From Bacillota bacterium (GTDB lineage Bacteria; Bacillota; Sulfobacillia; Sulfobacillales; JAIMBI01): a stretch of 42,902 nt of DNA. The position numbers were made by a program, and so were the translations under genes. Where the stretch lies: contig JAJZWV010000032.1 of NCBI GenBank assembly GCA_021846505.1, forward strand, positions 1 through 42,902. The letters are read 5' to 3'. The notes under the pieces are model-generated. The model saw nothing but the letters and a program-made list of their open reading frames with translations. It was not told where the DNA came from and ran no database searches. Shown here piece after piece: positions 25,882 to 34,271 of the stretch. How positions within the stretch are numbered: the first letter of the stretch is position 1; each line of letters opens with the position of its first letter.

Positions 25882-27258
25882 CTACTGAGCCAGATTTGTC
25901 AGATGGCGCCCGGTGGTCCGCATGCCAGCCCCAAGAATCAGCACCATGTCCGCCAAGGTAAACGCCCCCAAGATCCACAGCGTGGGGCGCGCCCCCAGCG
26001 CCGCCAGCGCCGCCAGGACAATAAAGGGCTGAATGGCGCCCCCCAGATGCCCCAGGCCGTCGCCGATAGCCATGCCCGATGCGCGAGCGCGCGTGGGAAA
26101 CACCTCGGCGGTGTACGTATAGGCTGCGCCCACCCCCAGTAGGTCCCCCAGCGCGATGAGGCCGCCGCCAATTACGACCGTGGCCTCGGTGCTGCCCATG
26201 AGGGACAGCACGGCGAAGCCCACCAAGGAGACCGCCAGCGCAATCCCAATCAGATACTTCCGGTCAATCCGGTCGGTGAGCAGTGCCGCCAACACAGCGC
26301 CTACCGGCAGGGCGCCATCGCCAATCGCCACGAACAGCAGGCCGTGCGGCGTGGAGAGTCCGGCCTTGATGAGAATCGTCGGCCCAAACGACAGGTAGGC
26401 ATAGATCCAGACGTAGAAAATGACCCAAAACAGGAACACCATGATCGTTCGACTCAGATAAGGCGGCCGCAGCAGGGTCCAGGTGGGGAACTCCGTCATT
26501 TTCTGCTCCGCTGGTACACTGACCACGGTCGGCAGTGGCTGCTGGGTTCGGCGCTGGACGGTGTCCTCCATCCGCGACACCAAATCCTCTGCGTCCTTGC
26601 CGCGCCCGTGCAGCACCAGCCAACGCGGAGACTCTGGGAACCAAGGATCCCGCATGAAGGGCAGTAGCAGCAACACCAGCGCGCCCACCATAAACGCGAC
26701 GCGCCAGCCGATCGGTCCAATTGCCACCAAAGGCAACACGATAAACCCGGCCCCGCCCAATCCCAGCGCGCCCAGGACCATGTTATAGGCGACGTTGCGC
26801 CCTCGGTTCTTGGCTGCGGATAGTTCTGTCAGCATCGTGGTGGCGAGAGAGATATAGGCCCCCATGCCGAGGCCGGTCAGCCCGCGAAACACCGTCAGCG
26901 ACGCCAAGTCCCAAGACAGGCCGGTCAGAATTGCCCCCACGCCGGCAATCGCCAGGGCAATCTGCAGGGCGCGCCGCCGTCCCATGTACTCTGCGGCGCT
27001 GCCCAGCACGTAGGCGCCAATCACATAGGCGAACAGGTTGGCACTGACAGGCAGCGCAATGTCCGCCCCCGTGAGGTGAAACTGCTGAATGAGTGCCGGC
27101 AGGGTAAAGCCGATGACCGTAATGTCATAGAAGACAAAAAACCAGCCGATGCCCATGGTGAAGTAGGAGAAGCTGCTCAGCCCCCACTGAGGCAACCGGT
27201 CAATGCGGGCGTTGAGCTGGGCCACGTCGGGCACATCGGTCTGAATCGTCGTGCTCAC
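25882..27258 (-). CDS. MFS transporter (metabolite/sugar-acid symporter type)
   Basis: Inner-membrane carrier of 458 residues with about 12 membrane segments. Family marks include YMGRRRAL after segment 2, the PESPRWL motif in the central loop (about 219-225) and ALLTDRIDRKYL in the second half. The GTG at 27258 is preceded by AAAGGAA about 9 bases upstream. It is the last gene of the CoA-pathway strand, 100 bases after the CoA-transferase; that gap is AT-rich and could hold its own promoter. By position it probably imports the acid that the CoA-transferases activate. Confidence 0.87.
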   Translation of the reverse strand: MSTTIQTDVPDVAQLNARIDRLPQWGLSSFSYFTMGIGWFFVFYDITVIGFTLPALIQQFHLTGADIALPVSANLFAYVIGAYVLGSAAEYMGRRRALQIALAIAGVGAILTGLSWDLASLTVFRGLTGLGMGAYISLATTMLTELSAAKNRGRNVAYNMVLGALGLGGAGFIVLPLVAIGPIGWRVAFMVGALVLLLLPFMRDPWFPESPRWLVLHGRGKDAEDLVSRMEDTVQRRTQQPLPTVVSVPAEQKMTEFPTWTLLRPPYLSRTIMVFLFWVIFYVWIYAYLSFGPTILIKAGLSTPHGLLFVAIGDGALPVGAVLAALLTDRIDRKYLIGIALAVSLVGFAVLSLMGSTEATVVIGGGLIALGDLLGVGAAYTYTAEVFPTRARASGMAIGDGLGHLGGAIQPFIVLAALAALGARPTLWILGAFTLADMVLILGAGMRTTGRHLTNLAQ

Positions 27259-27358
27259 GCTACTCGCTTCCTTTCGCTAGTTCTCACCTGTTGGCCTCGA
27301 ATCGATTCCGTCTATTCGACCTAGCCGCTCTAATATCCTTCTATTCGTTATCATGTAT

Positions 27359-28513
27359 CTAAAAGAGTCTGTCAGTCTTCATCGCTTCGATCTCAGCACG
27401 CGTGAACCCCAATTCGTGGAGGATGGCGTCCGACGCGCTCCCCAGCGCTGGGGGGCGCGTCGGCGGACGCACCCCACCGCTGGGACTGGGAACGGGATAG
27501 GGCACCTGCGCGCCGCCGCCGTCCAGGGCCTCGACGAGATGCCGCGCCACGATATGTGGTTCGTTTGCCAGGTCCGCCGGATCCGCCACGGGTGCCCAGG
27601 GCAGGTCCAGTGGCTCCAGCACGGTGGCCCACTCACTCAGCGTGCGAGTGGCCACGGCCGCCTGGATGAGCTGCATCAGCACCTCGGCATGCTCTCGCCG
27701 CGGGCGGCCCGTCGCAAAGCGCGAGTCGCGGGGCCAATCGGGGTGGCCCAGGGCGCTGCACAGCTCGATCCAAAACTTTTCCTCCACGGCGCCAAACGCA
27801 ATCCACCGGCCGTCGCGGGTTTGATACGCCTGGTTGGCGGGCGCCAAGTGGCCGAAGTCATATGCGTCGCGCGGCGCAGTGCCGTTTTCCAGGAAGTCGC
27901 CGAGGCGGGTTGCGGTCCAGGCAAACGCGGCGTCCGCCATCCCGACATCCAGGTAATCGCCTAGTCCCGTCGTACGGCTCCGGTGCACCGCCGCCACAAT
28001 GGACAGCGCGGCAAACATCGCCGCAGCTAAATCGGACACTGGCAGGCCGGACCGATGAGGGCGCTCGCCCAGCTCCCCGGCAATGGCCAGTGCCCCCGAC
28101 TGCGCCAGGTAATTGATGTCGTGCCCCGGCCGGTCGCGCAGGGGGCCGTGCTGTCCGTAGCCAGATATCGAGCAGTACACCAGGTCGGGCCGACTCTGAG
28201 ATAGGGTGGCGTAGCCCAGCGCCAGCCGGTCCATGACGCCCGGCCGAAACCCCTCCACCAGCACGTCGGCCTTGCCCACCAGCCGCCTCATGACTTCGCG
28301 GCTCCCGGGCGCCTTCAGGTCCAGGGCCAGGCTCTCCTTGTGGCGGTTCGCAATCCACTGGATGCCCGGCAGCGTCGTACGGGCAGGGTCCCCGTCCCCA
28401 GGTCGCTCGATTTTGATCACCCGAGCACCCAGATCGCCAAGCAACATGGTGCAGTAGGGGCCCGGCAGCCACTGGGTCAAGTCTAAGACGGTCACGCCTT
28501 CCAGGTACATCAT
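27359..28513 (-). CDS. Class III CoA-transferase (CaiB/BaiF family)
   Basis: Transfers CoA between carboxylic acids through an aspartyl-CoA intermediate; cytosolic interlocked dimer in relatives. At 384 residues it has the family length. It shows the N-terminal VTVLDLTQWLPGPY block, ALDLKAPG, the candidate catalytic D161 in GLPVSDLAAAM, and TGLGDYLDVGMADA. The ATG at 28513 overlaps the stop of the upstream CoA-transferase (ATGA), and GGAGGGGGG lies just before it, so the two are translationally coupled and may form a functional pair. Donor and acceptor acids are unknown. Confidence 0.88.
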   Translation of the reverse strand: MMYLEGVTVLDLTQWLPGPYCTMLLGDLGARVIKIERPGDGDPARTTLPGIQWIANRHKESLALDLKAPGSREVMRRLVGKADVLVEGFRPGVMDRLALGYATLSQSRPDLVYCSISGYGQHGPLRDRPGHDINYLAQSGALAIAGELGERPHRSGLPVSDLAAAMFAALSIVAAVHRSRTTGLGDYLDVGMADAAFAWTATRLGDFLENGTAPRDAYDFGHLAPANQAYQTRDGRWIAFGAVEEKFWIELCSALGHPDWPRDSRFATGRPRREHAEVLMQLIQAAVATRTLSEWATVLEPLDLPWAPVADPADLANEPHIVARHLVEALDGGGAQVPYPVPSPSGGVRPPTRPPALGSASDAILHELGFTRAEIEAMKTDRLF

Positions 28514-29739
28514 TGGCCGCTCCCCCCTCCACTGCTACCAGCATCTGAAGCGGCAATGGCCCCCACATCCAGCAAATGGCCAATTTCCTCCTCCGCGTAT
28601 CCCAACTCGCGCAGCAACTCGACCGAGTGCTCGCCGAGCCGCGGGGCTCCTCGCTGAATGGCGCTCGGGGTGCGCGACATCCGGATGGGCGTGTCCACGA
28701 CCCGAACCGTTCCTTCGGATGGGTGGTCGCGCTCCACGAACAGCTGCGCCGCTCGAAGATGGGGATCGGTGAGCAGATCCGCCGTGTCCAGCAGCGGCAT
28801 TGCAGGAATCTCGGCTTTACTCAGTAGCTTCAGCCACTCGGCGGTGGTGCGCTCCTGGAAGAGGTTGGCGACCATCCCGTACACCACGTCGATGTGGCAC
28901 ATTCGCTCCGCAAACGAGTTGAACCGTGCGTCCTCCTTGAGGTCCTGACGGCCGGTGACGGCGAAAAACCGCTCCCACTGCTTGTCGTTGTAGATGATGG
29001 CCGAGATGTAGCCGTCAGCGGTTCGGTAAGGCCGGCGGTCGCGCGCGACCACCCGCGGGTATACAGGGTCGCTTACCGGCGGGTCAAAGGCCGCGCCATA
29101 GAGATTCTCCAGCAAGTTGAACGAAACCATAGTTTCAAACATGGGCACCTCGACCTCTTGCCCCTCCCCGGTTCGCTCCCGGTGGAACAGCGCCATCAGA
29201 ATGCCGGCCAAAACCATCAGCGCGGTGACCTTGTCCGCGACGTCCGAGGCCACGTACTGCGGAGTCCCGCTCAAGCGCGCCTGCAGCATCGCCATGCCCG
29301 ACGCACCCTGAATGACGTCGTCGTAGGCAGGGAAATCGCGATACGGGCCCTGCCGGCCAAATCCATAGGCGTGGCAATACACCAGCTGCGGATTTATGTG
29401 GGAGAGGGTTGGATAGTCAATGGCCAACTCTTGGATGGCCTGTCGCCTCATGTTGTGGAGAAACACGTCGGCCGTGCCGACCAGCCGGTTGAACGCATCC
29501 AAGCCTGCGGGCTCCTTCAGATTCAACACCATGCTGCGCTTGTTGCGATTGGCGTTCAGAAACATGCCACTCATGCCCGGGTGGCGCGCTGCGCCCAGGT
29601 AGCGCACGGGATCGCCATGCGGGGTCTCCACCTTGATTACGTCGGCGCCCATGTCGCCCATAATCTGCGAACAGTAAGGCCCGAGCAGCACCGTGGTGCA
29701 CTCCACTACGCGGACGCCCGCCAGAGGTCCCACTGTCAC
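28510..29739 (-). CDS. Class III CoA-transferase (CaiB/BaiF family)
   Basis: A 409-residue CaiB/BaiF-type enzyme with GVRVVECTTVLLGPY, NANRNKRSMVLNL, LVYCHAYGFGRQGPY, the candidate catalytic D166 in VASDVADK, and TGEGQEVEVPMFE. It is only distantly similar to its downstream partner, so this is not a recent duplication. The GTG at 29739 (or a second GTG two codons on) has AAGGGAG nearby. It lies 76 bases after the crotonase gene in the same direction. Confidence 0.88.
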   Translation of the reverse strand: MTVGPLAGVRVVECTTVLLGPYCSQIMGDMGADVIKVETPHGDPVRYLGAARHPGMSGMFLNANRNKRSMVLNLKEPAGLDAFNRLVGTADVFLHNMRRQAIQELAIDYPTLSHINPQLVYCHAYGFGRQGPYRDFPAYDDVIQGASGMAMLQARLSGTPQYVASDVADKVTALMVLAGILMALFHRERTGEGQEVEVPMFETMVSFNLLENLYGAAFDPPVSDPVYPRVVARDRRPYRTADGYISAIIYNDKQWERFFAVTGRQDLKEDARFNSFAERMCHIDVVYGMVANLFQERTTAEWLKLLSKAEIPAMPLLDTADLLTDPHLRAAQLFVERDHPSEGTVRVVDTPIRMSRTPSAIQRGAPRLGEHSVELLRELGYAEEEIGHLLDVGAIAASDAGSSGGGSGQ

Positions 29740-29815
29740 TCGCTCCCTTCTCCCTCGCTCATGCGTCTATCTTCGTGTCTCTTCGGTCTTCGTATCTGGC
29801 CCCTCGCCGCCGAAG

Positions 29816-30577
29816 CTACTGGCCGAGCCAGTGCGGCGGGCGCCGGTCACGGAAAGCACGCATGCCCTCCTGGGCATCTTGGCTCCGATACACCGGCTCA
29901 AAGACCGCCTGCGCTGCTTCGAGCGCTGCGGACCTTCCCATCTCAGCAGCCAGGAACACCGCACGCCGCGCCGCCCGGACCGTCAGCGGCGCATTGTCCC
30001 GAATCCTCGCAGCCAGCTGCCAGGCGGCCGGCACCAAATCACTCGCCGGCACGACCCGATTCACCAACCCCACCTCATGCGCCCGCTGAGCGGACAGGGG
30101 CTCGCCGGTGAAGGCCACCTCCAAGACCACGCGCTGCGGAATCATGTGGAGGAGCGGAACCATCCACGGCATGCCCCGCCCCACCTTGGCCTCGGTAATG
30201 GCGAACCGTGCATGGGCGGCCGCGACGGCAAGGTCACACATCTGCATCAAGAGCCAGCCGCCCGCATACGCGACGCCGTTTACCGCGGCAATGGTGGGCT
30301 TGGACACGGACACGCTCTGCCCAATGACGGGCAGGAAGTCCCGCGGCGGCACCTCCAGATGGGTGTCGGCCGCCTCCGCTAAGTCCATCCCCGCGGAAAA
30401 CGCCCGATCGCCTGCCCCCGTGAGAATGGCCACCTTGAGGCTGGCATCGGCCTCAAAATGCTCCAGCGCCTGCCACAGTCCCCGTCGCATCGCCTCATTG
30501 ATGGCATTCAGCTTCTCCGGTCGGTTGAGGGTAATGAGGAAGATGCCGTTGTCCGCTGCCGTCAGCACCTCAGCCAT
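29816..30577 (-). CDS. Enoyl-CoA hydratase/isomerase (crotonase) family protein
   Basis: A 253-residue crotonase-fold protein. The oxyanion-hole segments are visible (DRAFSAGMDL near residue 63; YAGGWLLMQMCDLAVA near 105), as is the FTGEPLSAQRAHEVGLVNRVV block. The glutamate normally in GGGCELA (Glu144 of rat hydratase) is replaced by leucine (GGWLLMQ), while a TE occurs at the second glutamate position (ITEAKVG). It may therefore be a hydrolase, lyase or dehydratase variant rather than a classical hydratase. The ATG at 30577 has GGGGAG 6 bases upstream and overlaps the end of the preceding gene by 8 bases; the longer upstream frame is an artefact. Confidence 0.87.
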   Translation of the reverse strand: MAEVLTAADNGIFLITLNRPEKLNAINEAMRRGLWQALEHFEADASLKVAILTGAGDRAFSAGMDLAEAADTHLEVPPRDFLPVIGQSVSVSKPTIAAVNGVAYAGGWLLMQMCDLAVAAAHARFAITEAKVGRGMPWMVPLLHMIPQRVVLEVAFTGEPLSAQRAHEVGLVNRVVPASDLVPAAWQLAARIRDNAPLTVRAARRAVFLAAEMGRSAALEAAQAVFEPVYRSQDAQEGMRAFRDRRPPHWLGQ

Positions 30578-31583
30578 GCTGCACTCCCCACCGGGAGAGA
30601 ACCGCCCGCGCTTCGGCCATGATGCGGTCCACCACCACCGCCGCCGACTCCACCGAGTCAACAAGCCCGGCGCTCTGCCCGCTGGGCAGGACACCCCAGT
30701 CCACGTTGCCTTCAATCCGACCCAGGCGCGACGCCTCGCGGCCCACATGCAGGAGCTGGAGCGGGAAGGGACGGATTTCTGACTCCCGCGCCGCCCACTC
30801 ATCGCTGAACTGATTGCGAATCATGCGCACCGGCTTTCCGCTGTGCGCGCGGCTCACGACGGTGCCGGACTCATCAATCTCCACCAGGCGCTGTTTGTAG
30901 TTGATGTGGGCCGTGGCCTCCACGGTGGCGACGAAGCGGGTGCCCAGCCAGACAGCCTGAGCCCCCAGCGCCAGGGCAGCCACCAGCCCGCGCCCGTCCG
31001 CGATGCCGCCGCCAGCCACCACCGGCACCGACACGGCATCCACCACCCGCGGCACGAGGGCCATCGTGCCCACGCGCCCCACGTGGCCGCCGCCCTCCTG
31101 GCCGGAGGCAATAATGATATCGACCCCCTCGGCGGCCAGCTGCCGAGCTTGGTGCGCACTGCCCACGATCGACATGACGGACATGCCCAGGTCGTGCGCC
31201 TCGGGCACCACTCTCCCAGGGCTGCCCAGCCCAGACACCAGGACCGGCACCCGCTCGTCCAACACCACACGAATCTGCGCCTCAACCTCGGCCGCATAGC
31301 CCTGCGAATCCTCCGAGCCGTCGGTAGCGGGAGCAAACAGGATGTCCACGCCAAACGGCAGGTCGGTGCCCTCCTTCACCATCCGAATTTCCCGCCGAAG
31401 CTCCTCCGGCGCGAAATACGCGGCCCCGATGACGCCCAAGCCTCCGGCTCGCGACACCGCCAGCGCCAGCGAGCCGCGGGCCACCTCTCCCATGCCGGCC
31501 TGAAACACGGGGTAGCGCACACCCAGGCGGCGGCACAGGGGTGTGTCCAGCACCGCGCTCCCACGCTCCGATCGCGCCTCCAT
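30570..31583 (-). CDS. Nitronate monooxygenase / 2-nitropropane dioxygenase-family flavoprotein
   Basis: FMN-dependent TIM-barrel protein of about 337 residues. It has PVFQAGMGEVA, the GGLGVIGA strand-loop, SGQEGGGHVG with the family histidine, and VPVVAGGGIADGRG and ALGAQAVWLGTRF for FMN phosphate binding. Members annotated this way are often of unknown physiological role; in CoA operons they may act as enoyl-CoA reductase-like or detoxifying enzymes. The ATG at 31583 (or the GTG one codon earlier) follows AAGGAGGAG. It lies 55 bases after the class I CoA-transferase gene. Confidence 0.87.
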   Translation of the reverse strand: MEARSERGSAVLDTPLCRRLGVRYPVFQAGMGEVARGSLALAVSRAGGLGVIGAAYFAPEELRREIRMVKEGTDLPFGVDILFAPATDGSEDSQGYAAEVEAQIRVVLDERVPVLVSGLGSPGRVVPEAHDLGMSVMSIVGSAHQARQLAAEGVDIIIASGQEGGGHVGRVGTMALVPRVVDAVSVPVVAGGGIADGRGLVAALALGAQAVWLGTRFVATVEATAHINYKQRLVEIDESGTVVSRAHSGKPVRMIRNQFSDEWAARESEIRPFPLQLLHVGREASRLGRIEGNVDWGVLPSGQSAGLVDSVESAAVVVDRIMAEARAVLSRWGVQHG

Positions 31584-31638
31584 CACGCACTCCTCCTTAC
31601 GGCGCCTTGCGCCGCCTGTCGGCTCGCGCCGGCTCCTC

Positions 31639-32889
31639 TCAGCTGCCAGCCTCGTGCCGCAGCCACTCGCGAAAACGGGGGTCCGCAATAGCAATGAGTC
31701 GCTCGGCTCGATCCGCCGCCGGCACCCCCCGCAGATCCGCCACCCCGTGCTCCGTCACCACCAGGTCGGCATCGCTGCGGGGCGTGGTGACCGGCCCGTC
31801 GAGCCGGGGCACGATGCGGCTGATGGCGCCATGCTGTGCGGTGGACGGAAGCGTGACGATGCTGCGGCCCCCCCGCGCGCGCAGCGCGCCCCGGGCAAAG
31901 TCCACCTGGCCCCCGACCGCGCCCACCAGCTGGCCATCCGCCTCCTCCGCATTGATTTGCCCCGTGAGGTCCACCTGCAGGGCCGAGTTGATGGCGATGA
32001 ACTGGTCCTGGGCCGCCAGCACTTCCGGCTGGTGGGTGTAGGTCAGGGGCCGAAGGGCCCAGGCCGGATTGGCCGCTGCCAGGCGATACAGCCGCTTGGT
32101 GCCGAACAGCACGCCGCCCAACGCGATGCCGGGGTCAAGCGCCTTCCTGCGGTTGGTCACGACACCCGCCTCCGCCAGCGCTGCAATCCCATCGCTGATG
32201 AGCCCGGAGTGCACCCCCAGGTCTCGATGGTGCGCCAGCTGATGCAAAATCGCCTCGGGAGCCGCTCCAACCCCAACTTCCAAGGTGGCGCCGTCCGGGA
32301 TGAGCGACGCCACGTGCTCGCCCAGCTGCCGGTGAATCGGCCCAAACGACGCACGCGGCACTTCCAGCGGCGGCCGCGAGGTCCTGATCAGCACATCCAC
32401 CCGATCCAGATCGACTGCGCCAGAGAAGGTCCAGGGCACTTGATCGTTCACCTCGGCGATGACGACGCGAGCGTGGTCCAGGGCGAGGGACACATAGTCG
32501 TTCACGAGGCCGAAGCTCAGGTGCCCGTCCGGCCCGGGGGGACTCACCTGCATCAGCACCACATCTGGCGACAGCGGGCCGTCTTGCAGTAGCCGGGGCA
32601 GCACCGACAGAGCCGTGGGGACATAGTGCAACACGCCGGCCGCCGCCAGGCGACGGGTGTTGGCCACCGCACTGATCCCGATGAACCGCACCACGTCGGC
32701 GTAAGACGGGTGAAAGGTTTCAGAGTACGTGGTGCTCAGGAAAAACGAGAAGGATCCAATGCGGCGGCGTTGCTGCATCAGGCTCTCCGTCAGCGTCCGC
32801 GGCTCTCCGGTGCCCTGGCCGCAGGTGACCAGGTCACCTGGGCGCACCCACTCCGCCCAGTCCAGATGGTCCAGCGTCAGCTCCCTCAC
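31639..32889 (-). CDS. Class I CoA-transferase, acetyl-CoA hydrolase/4-hydroxybutyrate CoA-transferase family (RipA/Ict-like)
   Basis: A 416-residue protein related to 4-hydroxybutyrate CoA-transferase; Yersinia RipA (itaconate CoA-transferase) belongs to this family. It shows VLMQVSPPGPDGHLSFG (112-128), a VNDQVP block, VGVGAAPEAIL and the C-terminal VGGQVDFARGA plus VTEHGVADLRG. Where canonical members have HxE (catalytic glutamate in LGIHTE), this one has LGVHSGL with Gly229, so either a distinct subfamily or a non-standard mechanism. The GTG at 32889 overlaps the lyase stop (GTGA). The adjacent CitE and MaoC genes reproduce the RipABC trio. Confidence 0.85.
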   Translation of the reverse strand: MRELTLDHLDWAEWVRPGDLVTCGQGTGEPRTLTESLMQQRRRIGSFSFFLSTTYSETFHPSYADVVRFIGISAVANTRRLAAAGVLHYVPTALSVLPRLLQDGPLSPDVVLMQVSPPGPDGHLSFGLVNDYVSLALDHARVVIAEVNDQVPWTFSGAVDLDRVDVLIRTSRPPLEVPRASFGPIHRQLGEHVASLIPDGATLEVGVGAAPEAILHQLAHHRDLGVHSGLISDGIAALAEAGVVTNRRKALDPGIALGGVLFGTKRLYRLAAANPAWALRPLTYTHQPEVLAAQDQFIAINSALQVDLTGQINAEEADGQLVGAVGGQVDFARGALRARGGRSIVTLPSTAQHGAISRIVPRLDGPVTTPRSDADLVVTEHGVADLRGVPAADRAERLIAIADPRFREWLRHEAGS

Positions 32890-33767
32890 TGCCCGCCGCC
32901 TTCTTCGGCGCCAGCGGCTGCCAGCACCTGCCGCGCGCGGCTCAGCAGGGGCCCATCCACCATCTGCCCCTCAAACTCAATGGTGCCGCGGCCGCTGGCA
33001 GCGGCCGTCTCGTACTGCGCAAGCAGCCGGCGGCTCCAGGCGACCGCAACCTCCGAGGGGGCAAAGGCCTCGTGAGCCAACGCCACCTGGCGGGGGTGGA
33101 CGCAGATTTTTCCGCGATAGCCCAGCTGGCGCCCGACCTGTGCATCATCGCGAAATCGCTGATCGTCGCGAATCTCGGTCACCGCTTGGTCCAGGCCTGC
33201 CAAGGCGGCCAGGCGAGCCGCCAGGGCCACCCGCGAGCGCGCGTACAGCACCTCCGTGCCGGCAGCGGTCCGCTCCGCGCCGAGGTCGGCGGCGTAGTCC
33301 TCCGCTCCGAAGTACACCGCTACCGCCACCGGGGCGGCGCCGGCCAGCTGGCTCGCACGCTCAACCCCCCACGCGGACTCGATGCCCACGATGATGGACA
33401 GGGGCCCCTGGCCCGGCGGGCGTCGCGCGGCCAGCAAATCTTGGGCGAACAGCAGTTGGTCCGGGCGCTCCACCTTCGGCACCACCACACCATCCACCGG
33501 GAGGCCAGCCGCCAGCAGCAAATCCTCAGCGAAGTGGCGCGACTCCGGCTGATTCACCCGCAGGTACAGCTGCCCCTTGAGCGCGGGGCGCACCTCGCGG
33601 GCCGCCTGCTCCGCCACGTGTCGGGCGGCCTCTTTTTGGGCGTCGGGGGTTCCATCTTCCAGATCCATGACGCTCACGTCGGCCGCCCAGCGAGGAAACT
33701 TGCGGACGAGGTCGAGGCGGTTGGCCGGCGCAAAGAATAAGCTACGCCAACGCCGCGCCCCGCTCAT
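32886..33767 (-). CDS. CitE/HpcH-type acyl-CoA lyase (citramalyl- or malyl-CoA lyase-like)
   Basis: A TIM-barrel lyase of 293 residues in the citrate lyase beta/malyl-CoA lyase family. It has [19 protein letters not shown], the arginine in [18 protein letters not shown], the metal-ligand VGIESAWGV and [12 protein letters not shown], and KICVHPRQV. It probably splits citramalyl-CoA or a malyl-CoA analogue into acetyl- or propionyl-CoA plus pyruvate or glyoxylate. The ATG overlaps the MaoC stop by 4 bases, and its own stop overlaps the next start, so the three enzymes are translationally coupled. Confidence 0.88.
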   Translation of the reverse strand: MSGARRWRSLFFAPANRLDLVRKFPRWAADVSVMDLEDGTPDAQKEAARHVAEQAAREVRPALKGQLYLRVNQPESRHFAEDLLLAAGLPVDGVVVPKVERPDQLLFAQDLLAARRPPGQGPLSIIVGIESAWGVERASQLAGAAPVAVAVYFGAEDYAADLGAERTAAGTEVLYARSRVALAARLAALAGLDQAVTEIRDDQRFRDDAQVGRQLGYRGKICVHPRQVALAHEAFAPSEVAVAWSRRLLAQYETAAASGRGTIEFEGQMVDGPLLSRARQVLAAAGAEEGGGQ

Positions 33768-34240
33768 CGAGCACCCTCCGGCGCATCACCGACAGGCCGG
33801 CGCTGCATCATCGCGGCGCGGCGGCAGCGAGCCACCACGTCTCCCCGCTGGTTGACGGCTTGGTGGGCAAACGTCACGATGCCCCACTCCGGATGAGACT
33901 GCGACGCACGCCGGGCCACCACCTCTGTCTCGGCGTACATCGTGTCGCCCACAAAGACGGGATGGGGAAATTCCACACTCTCGAATCCCAAATTGGCCAC
34001 GGTGGTGCCCAGGGTGGTGTCGGACACCGTCAGCCCTACCAAGAGGCCCAGGGTGAACAAGCTGTTGACCAGGACTTGCCCAAAGGTCGTGCCCCTGGCA
34101 AATTCGCTGTCCAAGTGCAGTGGCTGGGGGTTCATCGTCAGCGTGCTGAACAGCAAGTTGTCCGTTTCCGTAACCGTTCGGCCTGCGTGGTGGCGAAAGC
34201 GCGCCCCCACCTCCAGCTCCTCATAGTACCGACCTGCCAT
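33764..34240 (-). CDS. MaoC-family acyl-CoA hydratase (itaconyl-/mesaconyl-CoA hydratase-like)
   Basis: A 158-residue hotdog-fold hydratase. [21 protein letters not shown] (broken: TETDNLLFS, then MNPQPLHLD, about 24-44) is the MaoC hydratase motif with the catalytic Asp/Asn-His pair, and [15 protein letters not shown] follows as the hot-dog helix. It resembles beta-methylmalyl-CoA/itaconyl-CoA hydratases that work beside CitE lyases. The ATG at 34240 has GGAGGAG 8 bases upstream and lies 31 bases after the acyl-CoA dehydrogenase gene. Confidence 0.87.
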   Translation of the reverse strand: MAGRYYEELEVGARFRHHAGRTVTETDNLLFSTLTMNPQPLHLDSEFARGTTFGQVLVNSLFTLGLLVGLTVSDTTLGTTVANLGFESVEFPHPVFVGDTMYAETEVVARRASQSHPEWGIVTFAHQAVNQRGDVVARCRRAAMMQRRPVGDAPEGAR

Positions 34241-34271
34241 CGCTCACGCTCCTCCGCGCTGTGTGTGCCGA

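Noticed and set aside
27310-27350. Repeated CTATTCG (27312-27318, 27341-27347, and 35479-35485) as a shared regulator site
   Set aside because: Seven-base matches in AT-rich promoter regions are expected by chance; no symmetry or consistent spacing is seen.
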